A stretch of 64,000 nt of DNA from an uncultured Ruminococcus sp. Lineage in GTDB: Bacteria; Bacillota; Clostridia; Oscillospirales; Ruminococcaceae. The translations under genes and the position numbers were made by a program. The stretch's first letter is position 1. Every line of letters starts with the position of its first letter. The stretch is taken from assembly GCA_947566125.1 (NCBI GenBank), contig CANOIR010000004.1, positions 1 to 64,000 on the forward strand, written 5' to 3'. Below the pieces are notes generated by a model that saw only the letters and a list, made by a program, of their open reading frames with translations, was not told the DNA's origin and ran no database searches. This document shows, one piece after another, positions 1-8,551 of the stretch.

Positions 1-17
1 AATAAAGGAAGTCTTAT

Positions 18-1439
18 ATGAACAAATATAAACAACTTGCGTCAAATACAATAATATTTGCGATTGGTTCTTTTGGCTCAAAGATTTTGCTGTTGTTTCT
101 TACAAAACTTTATACGGCAAATATAAATCCTGCTGATAACAGTACAAAAGAGCTTTTGGAAGTTACAGCAAATTTTTTGATTCCTCTTGTAACATTTTCC
201 ATTACAGAATCGATAATACGATTTGGACTTGACAGGAAATACAGTAAATCAAAAGTATATACAAATTCCCTTGCTATTACGGCTATAGGTGCTTTGATGA
301 TGTTGTCAATATCGCCTATGCTGTCGGTGATGCCGTTTGTAGATGGGTATACGTGGCTTCTTATGGTTTATGTATGTACGTCATCGCTTAGGTCGATAAA
401 CTCACAGTTTGTGCGTGCAAGAGGTCTTGTAAAGTTGTTTGCACTTGATGGAATTTTGGCAACGCTTTCACTGTTTATATTTAATGTAATTTTTATAGCA
501 GTACTTCAGCTTGGCGTAACAGGCTTTATGCTGTCGGTTATTTGTTCTGATTTCCTTTCAGCAGTATTTTTGTGGTTTACAGCCGGACTTAGAAAATACT
601 TTGATCCAAAGGCAATTGACGGCAGACTTAGTAAAGCAATGCTTGCTTTTTCACTGCCGCTTATCCCATCAACTCTTCTTTGGACAGTAACAGGTTTTTC
701 CGATCGTATATTTATAAGATATATGCCCGGACCGGAAGGTCTTGTTGGTGACGCTGCTGCCGGTATTTATGGAATAGCTAATAAGATACCGAACCTTGTT
801 TCAATGTTTTCAACAATATTTTTTCAGGCATGGAATATGTCTGCTATTCTGGAGAATGATTCAGAGGACAGAAGCCGTTTTTATGAAAGAGTTTTTGATG
901 CATATACGTCGTTTTTGTTTATTGCGGGAACGGCTATGATAGTATTTGTAAAACCTCTGTCTGCGATACTTATTGATACAAGTCAATTCCCTGAATATGG
1001 TACAGCATATTTGTATACTCCTGTGCTTATTGTTGCTGTAATAACTATGTGTCTTAATCAGTTTTTCAGCAGTGTATATGCAGCGACAAAACACACATCA
1101 CACTCGCTTTGGACGAGTTTAGTTGCAGCTGTTACAAATATTATTCTCAATGCACTTCTTGTATGGCTCTTTGGAATAAACGGTGCAGCTATTGCTACAT
1201 TTGCAGGATATTTTGCAAGCTATATAATTCGTCAAAGGGATGCAAGAAGATATGTTCCTTTTCCAATTGATCAGAAGAAGTTTTTTGTCAATCTTGTTGC
1301 AATGTTCACACTTGGATATATTGTAACTCATGATAACGTTCCCGGACAAATGATTATTATGTTTGTGGGGTTGATATTTATGGTAATATTTAATCGAAAT
1401 GCAATTGTAAATACACTGAAGCAGGTTAAATCAAGATAA
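18..1439 (+). CDS. Oligosaccharide flippase family membrane protein (Wzx/MATE-like)
   Basis: A 473-residue, almost entirely hydrophobic protein with about 12-14 predicted membrane segments. It starts with the amphipathic plus first-helix pattern typical of polysaccharide exporters (NTIIFAIGSFGSKILLLFLTK). Family members flip lipid-linked sugar repeat units across the cytoplasmic membrane, so a role in surface polysaccharide assembly is inferred. The start is supported by an AAGGAAG ribosome site just upstream. Its own operon lies outside the left edge, so no glycosyltransferase context is visible; the next gene, 32 bases on, is purine nucleoside phosphorylase. MurJ or another MATE-fold exporter are alternatives. 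Confidence 0.8.
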   Translation: MNKYKQLASNTIIFAIGSFGSKILLLFLTKLYTANINPADNSTKELLEVTANFLIPLVTFSITESIIRFGLDRKYSKSKVYTNSLAITAIGALMMLSISPMLSVMPFVDGYTWLLMVYVCTSSLRSINSQFVRARGLVKLFALDGILATLSLFIFNVIFIAVLQLGVTGFMLSVICSDFLSAVFLWFTAGLRKYFDPKAIDGRLSKAMLAFSLPLIPSTLLWTVTGFSDRIFIRYMPGPEGLVGDAAAGIYGIANKIPNLVSMFSTIFFQAWNMSAILENDSEDRSRFYERVFDAYTSFLFIAGTAMIVFVKPLSAILIDTSQFPEYGTAYLYTPVLIVAVITMCLNQFFSSVYAATKHTSHSLWTSLVAAVTNIILNALLVWLFGINGAAIATFAGYFASYIIRQRDARRYVPFPIDQKKFFVNLVAMFTLGYIVTHDNVPGQMIIMFVGLIFMVIFNRNAIVNTLKQVKSR

Positions 1440-1471
1440 AAATATTGATATAAAAGTAAGGAGGTCGTTTT

Positions 1472-2191
1472 ATGCCAACACCGCATAATAATGCAAATAA
1501 AGGAGATATTGCAAAGACTGTTTTAATGCCCGGTGATCCGCTTAGAGCAAAGTTTATAGCTGAAACATATCTTGAAGATGCAGTGCTTTATAATACAGTA
1601 CGCAATATGTACGGTTACACTGGTTTTTACAATGGCGTTAGAATTTCAGTTCAGGGCAGCGGTATGGGTATGCCGTCTATAGGCATATATTCATACGAAC
1701 TTTTTCATGAATACGATGTAGACAGAATAATAAGAGTAGGCACATCAGGCGGAGTAAGAGATGATGTAAAGCTTAGAGATGTTGTAATAGCACAAGCAGC
1801 TTGTACAAATTCTGCATATGCAAATCAGTATGATTTAGATGGAACATTTGCTCCGATCGCTGATTATGAGATGCTTGAAGCATCTGTAAACGCTGCCAGA
1901 GAGCTTGGTGTAAATGTTCGTGTCGGCAATGTTCTGTCATCAGATATATTTTATTACAGCAAGGAAAGTCCTCTTCCTATGTGGGGTAAAATGGGTGTGC
2001 TTGCTACTGAAATGGAAGCAGCGGCACTTTATATGAATGCAGCAGAGTCAGGTAAAAAAGCGCTCTGTATAACAACGGTATCTGATTGCCCGCTTAGAGG
2101 AGAATCCACAACAGCAGAGGAAAGACAAAATTCATTTTTGCAGATGATGGAAATTGCACTTAAAACAGCGTGCTTTTTTGAAAATAAATAG
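1472..2191 (+). CDS. deoD: Purine nucleoside phosphorylase, DeoD type
   Basis: Cleaves purine (deoxy)ribonucleosides with phosphate to base and sugar-1-phosphate in nucleoside salvage. The 239-residue length is that of the hexameric DeoD family. Visible motifs are the phosphate/substrate loop MPGDPLRAKFIAETYL near residue 19, the GSGMGMPSIGIYSYEL stretch, the RVGTSGG loop, the EMEAAALYM ribose-binding motif and a late VSDCPLRGE segment holding the catalytic Asp. Good ribosome site AAGGAGG seven bases before the ATG. A strong terminator follows at 2292. A second nucleoside phosphorylase (uridine type) is at 23902. Confidence 0.93.
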   Translation: MPTPHNNANKGDIAKTVLMPGDPLRAKFIAETYLEDAVLYNTVRNMYGYTGFYNGVRISVQGSGMGMPSIGIYSYELFHEYDVDRIIRVGTSGGVRDDVKLRDVVIAQAACTNSAYANQYDLDGTFAPIADYEMLEASVNAARELGVNVRVGNVLSSDIFYYSKESPLPMWGKMGVLATEMEAAALYMNAAESGKKALCITTVSDCPLRGESTTAEERQNSFLQMMEIALKTACFFENK

Positions 2192-2291
2192 GGGATCTTT
2201 AAGACTTTTTTAAGCCGCAGCAATTATAATTAAATCATGGATTAGGTAATCCTCACAATTCCCCTAAATTTTATTTGTATATTTGTTTTCC

Positions 2292-2330
2292 GCCTGCATA
2301 TTATTCATGCAGGCTTTTTCTTTATTTTTC
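2292..2330 (+). terminator. Rho-independent terminator after deoD
   Basis: Perfect 8 bp stem GCCTGCAT/ATGCAGGC with a 7-base loop, followed by a T-rich run (TTTTTCTTTATTTTT). It sits between deoD and recG. Confidence 0.85.
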
Positions 2331-2360
2331 ATAAATTTATTCATTGAAAGGAGAATTGCT

Positions 2361-4403
2361 TTGAATGAACTTTTTAAATCTATATCAAAATTAAAAGGTG
2401 TAGGAGAAAAGCGAAGTCTTGCATATGCGAAATTAAGGATAAGCACACCGTATGATTTGCTTTACCATCTTCCGCGTCATTATCTTGACTATACTTCACC
2501 TATAACAATAGCTGATGCTGCCTTTGGCGAAATTGCTGTTTTAAAGCTTACCATTGTTTCTAAATTTTCACCTCAGCATATACGCAAAGGATTTTCTATA
2601 TATAAAGCCGTTGCTACAGATGGCACTGATAATATCACGATTGTTTTTTATAATACAGGATATATTTTCGATACTCTTAATATAGGCAGCGAATATTGTA
2701 TGTCCGGAAAAATAAGCGGCAATATTATAAAAAAAGAAATACTTTCACCGCATATTATTCCTGCCGACAGCAAAAATCTTATCCGACCTGTTTATCGTTT
2801 GACTACAGGACTTACTCTTAGTCGTATCACATCAGATATGCAGGTCGCTGTTGATATATTTAAAAGAGAACCATTTGAATGGATGCCGGAGAGTATTCTT
2901 AAGGACCACAGTCTTATGACCCTGCAAGATGCATTGCCGGAGATTCATTTTCCTTCTTCGATGGAAAAGGCTGCTGCTGCCAGACGCAGACTTGCATTTG
3001 ATGAGCTTTTGGAATTGCAGCTTGGACTTTCTATGTATAAAAAGAGGTCACGAAGCGACAGTGCAAATAAAATGCGTGAAGATACAGATATAACTAAATT
3101 TTTTGAAATGCTGCCGTTTGCAATGACAAATTCTCAGCGTGAAGCAGTAGATGATATTTGCAGTGACCTTGCTAAGTCTGTTCCTATGAATCGTCTTTTA
3201 CAGGGTGATGTTGGCAGCGGAAAAACTGTCGTTGCAGCAGCGGCTTGTTATTTTGCTATAAAAAATGGCTTTCAGGCTGCACTTATGGCACCTACTGAAA
3301 TTCTTGCTGTTCAGCATTATTATACTATTTCAAAGTTTCTAGAGCCATTGGGCGTAAAAGTCGATTTGCTTACCGGTTCTGTAAAATCAAAAGAACGAAA
3401 ATCCGTTATTGCTTCTGCTGCAAGCGGTGAAACCGGACTTCTTGTAGGAACTCATGCTATTTTTCAAAAAGATGTGGAGTTTTTGAATTTAGCACTTGTT
3501 ATAACAGATGAGCAGCACCGTTTTGGTGTAACTCAGCGTTCTATGCTTGCTGAAAAGGGCGGAACGCCACATAAGCTTGTTATGTCTGCAACACCTATTC
3601 CAAGAACGCTTGCACTTATCATTTACGGAGATCTTGACATATCTGTGCTGCGTGAACTTCCGGGAGGGCGAAAGCCTATTGAAACTTATGCTGTAACAGG
3701 AAAATTGCGTCAGCGTTCGTATAATTTTATAAAACAGCAGCTAAGTGCAGGCAGACAGGGTTATATAGTATGTCCTATGATAGAAGAAAATTCAGGAGAA
3801 CTTCAAGCAGCTGCTACATATGCAGAGGATATTGCACAAAATGCTTTTTCTGGATACAGAGTAGGCCTTCTTCATGGAAAACTCTCTTCAAAGGAAAAGG
3901 ATGCGGTTATGGAATCGTTTCAGAAACATGAGATTGATTTGCTGGTGTGTACTACTGTTGTAGAGGTCGGTATAGATGTGCCTAATGCCACTGTCATGCT
4001 TATAGAAAATTCGGATAGATTTGGACTTTCTCAGCTGCACCAGCTTAGAGGACGTGTTGGACGAGGAAAGCACCAGAGCTATTGCATACTTATGACCGAT
4101 CATGTGACAGATGAGTCACGACAGCGTTTGCGTCTTATGAGCAGTACTACAGATGGATTTAAAATAGCGGAAGAGGATTTAAAAATGCGTGGACCGGGAG
4201 ATTTTTTTGGTCAGCGTCAGCATGGTCTGCCGCCGCTTAAAATAGCGGATCTTACAAAGGATATGCTTCTCTTTGAAGAAACAAAAAATCTTACAAGAGA
4301 AATACTTGAAAAAGATCCTGAGCTGAATCTTCCGGAATATAGAGCTTTGCGTCTTGAAGTTTTAAGACTTTTTGCGCTTACAGCTGAAAATGGCATGAAT
4401 TGA
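2361..4403 (+). CDS. recG: ATP-dependent DNA helicase RecG
   Basis: Branch-migrating helicase that remodels stalled replication forks and Holliday junctions. The start chosen is the TTG at 2361, preceded by GAAAGGAG; longer in-frame extensions run back through the deoD terminator and have no ribosome site. This gives 680 residues, the family size. N-terminal wedge/OB domain (LKGVGEKRSLAYAKL near residue 10), Walker A GDVGSGKT, DEQHRFG in place of DEAH, motif III SATPIPRT, and the C-terminal motif QLHQLRGRVGRG are all visible. It is followed by the tRNA cluster. Confidence 0.95.
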   Translation: MNELFKSISKLKGVGEKRSLAYAKLRISTPYDLLYHLPRHYLDYTSPITIADAAFGEIAVLKLTIVSKFSPQHIRKGFSIYKAVATDGTDNITIVFYNTGYIFDTLNIGSEYCMSGKISGNIIKKEILSPHIIPADSKNLIRPVYRLTTGLTLSRITSDMQVAVDIFKREPFEWMPESILKDHSLMTLQDALPEIHFPSSMEKAAAARRRLAFDELLELQLGLSMYKKRSRSDSANKMREDTDITKFFEMLPFAMTNSQREAVDDICSDLAKSVPMNRLLQGDVGSGKTVVAAAACYFAIKNGFQAALMAPTEILAVQHYYTISKFLEPLGVKVDLLTGSVKSKERKSVIASAASGETGLLVGTHAIFQKDVEFLNLALVITDEQHRFGVTQRSMLAEKGGTPHKLVMSATPIPRTLALIIYGDLDISVLRELPGGRKPIETYAVTGKLRQRSYNFIKQQLSAGRQGYIVCPMIEENSGELQAAATYAEDIAQNAFSGYRVGLLHGKLSSKEKDAVMESFQKHEIDLLVCTTVVEVGIDVPNATVMLIENSDRFGLSQLHQLRGRVGRGKHQSYCILMTDHVTDESRQRLRLMSSTTDGFKIAEEDLKMRGPGDFFGQRQHGLPPLKIADLTKDMLLFEETKNLTREILEKDPELNLPEYRALRLEVLRLFALTAENGMN

Positions 4404-4496
4404 TAATCATATCATATATCTTGCATATATAGTATATATATATATTGGAAAATTATATATTCATCTTACAAATTCAATTTTTTTTGAAAAAAGTGC

Positions 4497-4525
4497 TTGA
4501 CAACTTGGGCGTAATGTGGTAAAAT
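4497..4525 (+). promoter_or_regulatory. Sigma-A promoter of the first tRNA block
   Basis: TTGACA, 17-base spacer, TAAAAT. It drives the Val-Asp-Phe-Gly(-Gly) block starting at 4578. The leader contains AGTCGCAA...GGACA, which recurs in the leader of the tRNA-Pro unit at 5424, suggesting a shared 5' processing region. Confidence 0.8.
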
Positions 4526-4577
4526 AAATAAGTCGCAAGGGGACAGGTAATAAAAACCTCGAAAATGCGGCTTAAAT

Positions 4578-4653
4578 GGGAGTTTAGCTCAGCTGGGAGA
4601 GCATCTGCCTTACAAGCAGAGGGTCACAGGTTCGAGTCCTGTAACTCCCACCA
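4578..4653 (+). tRNA. tRNA-Val (TAC)
   Basis: 76-nt cloverleaf with acceptor stem GGGAGTT/AACTCCC, anticodon loop with TAC, GGTTCGAGTCC T arm, and encoded CCA. First gene of the cluster. Confidence 0.96.
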
Positions 4654-4657
4654 TCAA

Positions 4658-4734
4658 GGTCTGGTAGTTCAGTTGGTTAGAACGCTGCCCTGTCACGGCA
4701 GAGGTCGTGGGTTCGAATCCCATCCAGATCGCCA
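4658..4734 (+). tRNA. tRNA-Asp (GTC)
   Basis: 77-nt cloverleaf, acceptor GGTCTGG/CCAGATC (one wobble pair), discriminator G, encoded CCA, anticodon GTC in a CCTGTCACG loop. Four bases after tRNA-Val and directly abutting tRNA-Phe, so maturation must use endonucleolytic cuts. Confidence 0.96.
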
Positions 4735-4810
4735 GCCTCTGTAGCTCAGTCGGTAGAGCAGGGGACTGAAAATCCCCGTGTCATTGGTTCGATTCCGATC
4801 GGAGGCACCA
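4735..4810 (+). tRNA. tRNA-Phe (GAA)
   Basis: 76-nt cloverleaf with acceptor GCCTCTG/CGGAGGC, anticodon GAA in loop ACTGAAAAT, encoded CCA. It begins at the base after the CCA of tRNA-Asp, with no spacer. Confidence 0.96.
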
Positions 4811-4837
4811 TTGCCCTTTCAATAGAGAGGGCAGAAA

Positions 4838-4913
4838 GCGGATTTAGCTCATCTGGTAGAGCGCCACCTTGCCAAGGTGGAGGTAGCGAGTTCGAGCCTC
4901 GTAATCCGCTCCA
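4838..4913 (+). tRNA. tRNA-Gly (GCC), copy 1
   Basis: 76-nt cloverleaf, acceptor GCGGATT/AATCCGC, discriminator T, encoded CCA, anticodon GCC in the CTTGCCAAG loop. Identical in sequence to the copy at 5017. Confidence 0.96.
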
Positions 4914-5016
4914 ATTTTTTTCTTTTTCATTAGTGAGTCCGCAGGTGATCTTGCGGCTTTACTTATTTTTGGAATTATTTCCAAATGACGGCAGCAATGC
5001 TTTAATTTTATATTAT

Positions 5017-5092
5017 GCGGATTTAGCTCATCTGGTAGAGCGCCACCTTGCCAAGGTGGAGGTAGCGAGTTCGAGCCTCGTAATCCGCTCCA
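5017..5092 (+). tRNA. tRNA-Gly (GCC), copy 2
   Basis: Base-for-base identical to the tRNA-Gly at 4838, 103 bases downstream. The intervening spacer is unlike the sequence flanking copy 1, so the duplicated unit is essentially the tRNA itself. No separate promoter is evident; it ends the first tRNA block before the terminator at 5097. Confidence 0.96.
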
Positions 5093-5096
5093 CGAG

Positions 5097-5130
5097 GTCT
5101 GTTCCAATAGGGGCGGACTTTTTGCTTTTT
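5097..5130 (+). terminator. Terminator of the first tRNA block
   Basis: Nine-pair stem GTCTGTTCC/GGGGCGGAC (with G-T pairs) around an AATA loop, followed by TTTTTGCTTTTT. Confidence 0.75.
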
Positions 5131-5388
5131 ACTTGCCTTTTTTGGTTCGCTGTTGATGGTTGGTGAAAGAGATTAAAAAGGAATTTTGTTTGTCTTTTTG
5201 CTTGAGCAGTTTGAACCATTTGATTTTTTAGCTTGACACAAAAATCGCAAAAAATCAGCACTTTATGATTCGATGTTTGATATAAACGCATATTTGCCGA
5301 TTATTTATGCAAACATTACATAATATGATTTTAAACATAATAAAATTTACAGCACAACGTCAAAGTTGCAAAAAAATCAAAAAAACGC
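5131..5388. other. Noncoding spacer between tRNA blocks
   Basis: About 260 AT-rich bases between the terminator of the first tRNA block and the tRNA-Pro promoter. I see no convincing gene, RNA or repeat here; short open frames on both strands lack ribosome sites. Confidence 0.5.
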
Positions 5389-5417
5389 TTGACAATATCT
5401 GCTGCATATGATATAAT
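5389..5417 (+). promoter_or_regulatory. Consensus sigma-A promoter of tRNA-Pro
   Basis: Perfect TTGACA, 17-base spacer, TATAAT, about 38 bases upstream of the tRNA 5' end. Confidence 0.9.
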
Positions 5418-5454
5418 AACAAAGTCGCAACGGACAAGTGTTAAACTTAAAGAG

Positions 5455-5531
5455 CGAGACGTAACTCAGCTTGGTAGAGTGCTTGCTTTGGGAGCAAGAC
5501 GCCGCAGGTTCGAATCCTGTCGTCTCGACCA
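5455..5531 (+). tRNA. tRNA-Pro (TGG)
   Basis: 77-nt cloverleaf, acceptor CGAGACG/CGTCTCG, discriminator A, encoded CCA, anticodon TGG in loop TTTGGGA. It has its own consensus promoter. The companion CGG isoacceptor is at 31761 on the other strand. Confidence 0.96.
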
Positions 5532-5535
5532 ACGT

Positions 5536-5570
5536 TGTACTCGAATATTGATATGTGATATTCGAGTACA
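5536..5570 (+). repeat. 13 bp perfect inverted repeat after tRNA-Pro
   Basis: TGTACTCGAATAT, nine-base loop, ATATTCGAGTACA. It would fold into a stable hairpin four bases after the tRNA CCA end. No T run follows, so it is not a standard intrinsic terminator; it may be a processing or 3'-protection element. Confidence 0.7.
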
Positions 5571-5650
5571 GCTTAATATAAATAGTTAATGCTTGGATTA
5601 AAACATCAAATGTTAAAATAAAGTTCACAAAAAGTTCTTTTAAAAAACGC

Positions 5651-5679
5651 TTGACAAACTCATAAAAATGTGTTATAAT
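5651..5679 (+). promoter_or_regulatory. Consensus sigma-A promoter of the tRNA-Thr/Tyr unit
   Basis: Perfect TTGACA, 17-base spacer, TATAAT, 17 bases upstream of tRNA-Thr, so the 5' leader is very short. Confidence 0.9.
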
Positions 5680-5696
5680 GAATAACGTTGTAAGAC

Positions 5697-5772
5697 GCTG
5701 GTGTAGCTCAGTTGGTAGAGCAGCTGATTTGTAATCAGCAGGTCGGGGGTTCGAGTCCGTCCACCAGCTCCA
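5697..5772 (+). tRNA. tRNA-Thr (TGT)
   Basis: 76-nt cloverleaf, acceptor GCTGGTG/CACCAGC, discriminator T, encoded CCA, anticodon TGT in loop TTTGTAA. Confidence 0.96.
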
Positions 5773-5798
5773 TTTTATTTTTATTCAACTTAACAAAC

Positions 5799-5883
5799 GG
5801 GGGAGTTCCCGAGTGGCCAAAGGGGGCAGACTGTAAATCTGTTGCTTCTAGCTTCGATGGTTCGAATCCGTCCTCCCCCACCA
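5799..5883 (+). tRNA. tRNA-Tyr (GTA)
   Basis: 85-nt class II tRNA with a long variable arm, acceptor GGGGGAG/CTCCCCC, GTTCCCGAGTGGCCAAA D arm characteristic of tRNA-Tyr, anticodon GTA, encoded CCA. Last gene of the cluster. Confidence 0.96.
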
Positions 5884-5890
5884 ATCAGAA

Positions 5891-5924
5891 ACAGGTAAGA
5901 CCGTTTGGTTTTACCTGTTTTTTG
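5891..5924 (+). terminator. Terminator after tRNA-Tyr
   Basis: Twelve-pair stem ACAGGTAAGACC/GGTTTTACCTGT with GTTT loop, followed by TTTTTT. It separates the tRNA unit from typA. Confidence 0.9.
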
Positions 5925-5964
5925 TATATTCACTGTATTTATCAGATGAAAGAGGTTTTTATTT

Positions 5965-7788
5965 ATGATTAGAGAAGATTTAAGAAATGTTGCTATTATC
6001 GCCCATGTTGACCACGGCAAAACAACTCTTGTTGATGAGATGCTTAAACAAGGAGGAGTTTTCCGTGAAAATCAGAATGTTGCTGATCGTGTAATGGACT
6101 CAGGTGACTTGGAGCGTGAACGTGGCATTACTATTCTGGCAAAGAATACATCTGTAAAGTATGGAGATATTAAAATCAACATAATCGATACTCCTGGACA
6201 TGCTGACTTCGGCGGCGAAGTTGAACGTGTTCTCAGCATGGTTGACGGTGCTTTGCTGCTGGTTGATGCTGCTGAAGGTCCTATGCCTCAGACAAGATTC
6301 GTTCTCCAAAAGGCACTGGAAATGAACCTTAAGATTATCGTTGTTGTAAATAAGATAGATAGACCGGATGCAAGACTTGATGAGATCGGTGATGAAGTTT
6401 TAGAGCTGCTGATGGATCTTGATGCAAGTGAAGAACAGCTTGAAAACACACCATTCCTTTATTGCTCAGGCAGAGCAGGTACTGCAAGCCCAGAGCCATT
6501 TGAAGAAGGAAAAAATCTTGTACCGCTTTTTGACACGATCATAAATTATATAGATCCGCCGGAAGGCGAGCCTGAAGAACCTCTTCAGATGCTTATTTCT
6601 TCTATTGATTACAATGAATATGTGGGAAGAATAGCAGTAGGCAGAATTTCCAGAGGTTCTATTCGTGTGAATCAGCCGATCATTATAGGTAATTATCATA
6701 ATCCTGATGAAACTCGCAGAAATAAAGTAGTTTCACTTTTACAAATTCAGGGACTTCAGAGAGTTCCAAGTGAAAGTGCTACAGTTGGCGATATTGTTTG
6801 GATAAGCGGTATTGAAAATATTTCCATAGGTGATACTGTATGTGCACCTGAATGTTTTGAACCGCTTCCGTTTACAAAAATCAGTGAACCGACAGTTGAA
6901 ATGACATTTTTGGTAAATGACAGTCCATTTGCAGGGAAAGAAGGTAAGTTTGTTACTTCAAGACAGCTTCGTGACAGACTTATGCGTGAGTTACTGCGTG
7001 ATGTATCCTTGAGAGTAACAGAAACAGACAGCACAGATGCCTTCCGTGTGGCAGGCAGAGGAGAGATGCACCTTTCTATTCTTATTGAAAATATGAGAAG
7101 AGAGGGCTATGAGCTGGGCGTTTCTACACCGAGAGTTCTCTACAAGGAAGTGGACGGCAAGCGTTATGAGCCTATCGAAGAAGTTATGATCGATGTGCCT
7201 GATGAATGTGTTGGTTCTGTTATGGAAAAGCTGGGAACAAGAAAAGCTGAAATGCAGGATATGCATCCACAAGGCGGAAGAACAAGAATCACATTTTTGA
7301 TTCCGGCAAGAGGACTTTTTGGCTACAAGAGCGAATTCCTTACTGATACAAAGGGCGAGGGAATCATGAATAGTGTATTCCATGGATATGAGCCTTATAA
7401 GGGCGATATTCCAAGAAGAAATACAGGCTCTCTTATTTCATTTGAAACCGGTGAAGCTGTAACATATGGCCTTTATAATGCACAGGAGAGAGGAGCGTTG
7501 TTTATCGGTGCAGGCGTTCCAGTTTATGAAGGCATGATAGTAGGTTCTTCTCCAAAGACAGAAGATCTTGTGGTAAATGTCTGCAAGAGAAAGCACCTTA
7601 CAAACACAAGAGCAAGCGGAAGCGATGATGCACTTCGTCTTGTTCCACCAAGAAATCTCAGCCTTGAAGATTGCCTTGAATTCCTTGCTGACGATGAACT
7701 TCTGGAGGTAACTCCAAAATCACTGCGCATTCGAAAGCAGATCCTCAGCAATCAGCTACGTGCAAAGCAGAGAGGCAAGAAACAGTAA
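5965..7788 (+). CDS. typA: Translational GTPase TypA/BipA
   Basis: Ribosome-binding GTPase of the EF-G superfamily, needed for ribosome assembly or stress growth in other bacteria. 607 residues, the normal length. G1 HVDHGKTTL near residue 14, G2 RERGITI, G3 [16 protein letters not shown]4 NKIDR and the C-terminal TypA-specific domain ([27 protein letters not shown]) are all present. AAAGAGG ribosome site. It begins 40 bases after the tRNA-Tyr terminator with no recognisable promoter, so it may depend on read-through or on a weak promoter I cannot see. Confidence 0.96.
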   Translation: MIREDLRNVAIIAHVDHGKTTLVDEMLKQGGVFRENQNVADRVMDSGDLERERGITILAKNTSVKYGDIKINIIDTPGHADFGGEVERVLSMVDGALLLVDAAEGPMPQTRFVLQKALEMNLKIIVVVNKIDRPDARLDEIGDEVLELLMDLDASEEQLENTPFLYCSGRAGTASPEPFEEGKNLVPLFDTIINYIDPPEGEPEEPLQMLISSIDYNEYVGRIAVGRISRGSIRVNQPIIIGNYHNPDETRRNKVVSLLQIQGLQRVPSESATVGDIVWISGIENISIGDTVCAPECFEPLPFTKISEPTVEMTFLVNDSPFAGKEGKFVTSRQLRDRLMRELLRDVSLRVTETDSTDAFRVAGRGEMHLSILIENMRREGYELGVSTPRVLYKEVDGKRYEPIEEVMIDVPDECVGSVMEKLGTRKAEMQDMHPQGGRTRITFLIPARGLFGYKSEFLTDTKGEGIMNSVFHGYEPYKGDIPRRNTGSLISFETGEAVTYGLYNAQERGALFIGAGVPVYEGMIVGSSPKTEDLVVNVCKRKHLTNTRASGSDDALRLVPPRNLSLEDCLEFLADDELLEVTPKSLRIRKQILSNQLRAKQRGKKQ

Positions 7789-7858
7789 ATCAAAAAATAT
7801 CATTTTTATTTTATGAGAACGAGTTTTAAATATTAAGATATTAGAAAGGAAGATGTTT

Positions 7859-8518
7859 ATGTATAATATCACAAAAAAGCAGTTTTGGGCAGCTATTCTT
7901 ACAGCAGCTACAGTTTTTTCATTTACAGGCTGTAGTACAGATTCTGATAAAACAAGTTATACAGAAGGAACTATGGGTGTGGTTGAAACGGTTGCAGAAT
8001 ATAGTTCAAATACTGATTATCTTTATGTTAAAAATGAAGACGGTACTATTGCAGTAAGCGGATATGTTGGAAATGACGCTGTTATAAGTGTTCCGGATAA
8101 TATTGACGGTATGGCAGTAACTGCAATTGAAGACCATGCTTTTGAAGCTAACTGGGATCTTACAGATGTTACTCTTCCGGAAGGCATAACTTATATAGGC
8201 GAGAGTGCATTTATGGATTGCGGAAAGCTTGAATCTGTAAATATTCCAAGCACTACTGTAACTATCAGACGTGCAGCATTTGCAGGCTGTTCTGCTCTTG
8301 ATAATGTAACAATTCCAGAAAATGTTGCACAAATTATGGAAGAAGCATTCAGCGGCTGTGGAAGCTTTAAGAATCTCATTATCGAAAGCAAGAGTGTTAT
8401 TTACGAAAGTTGGGGACTTGATAGCGAAGTTATGCCTGATTTAGTTATTACTTGTCCTTCCGGTTCAAAGATAAGTGATTGGGCAAATGAAAACGGATTT
8501 AATACAGAAGCACTTTGA
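7859..8518 (+). CDS. Leucine-rich-repeat (BspA-like) lipoprotein
   Basis: Short N-terminus, hydrophobic segment and lipobox FTGC at about residues 22-25 mark it as an exported lipoprotein. The rest contains BspA-type leucine-rich repeats of about 23 residues (IEDHAFEANWDLTDVTLPEG, IGESAFMDCGKLESVNIPST, IRRAAFAGCSALDNVTIPEN), a fold used for surface adhesion or protein binding. ATG 7859 is chosen because AAAGGAAG lies eight bases before it; the ATG at 7853 would sit only two bases from the same site. The partner is unknown. The next gene is also a lipoprotein, 33 bases on. Confidence 0.8.
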   Translation: MYNITKKQFWAAILTAATVFSFTGCSTDSDKTSYTEGTMGVVETVAEYSSNTDYLYVKNEDGTIAVSGYVGNDAVISVPDNIDGMAVTAIEDHAFEANWDLTDVTLPEGITYIGESAFMDCGKLESVNIPSTTVTIRRAAFAGCSALDNVTIPENVAQIMEEAFSGCGSFKNLIIESKSVIYESWGLDSEVMPDLVITCPSGSKISDWANENGFNTEAL

Positions 8519-8551
8519 TGATAAGTGCTTGACAAGAAAGGAATAAAAAAT

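Noticed and set aside
4578-5883. tRNA cluster as a genomic island attachment site
   Set aside because: All tRNAs are complete with encoded CCA, no integrase gene or direct repeat of a tRNA 3' end was seen; the identical tRNA-Gly pair is a full-length duplicate.
6991-7383. Open frame antisense to typA
   Set aside because: Shadow of the typA coding frame with no independent signals.
8528-8533. TTGACA before the second lipoprotein as a promoter
   Set aside because: It is only about 20 bases from the start codon and overlaps the ribosome site, so it cannot drive that gene.
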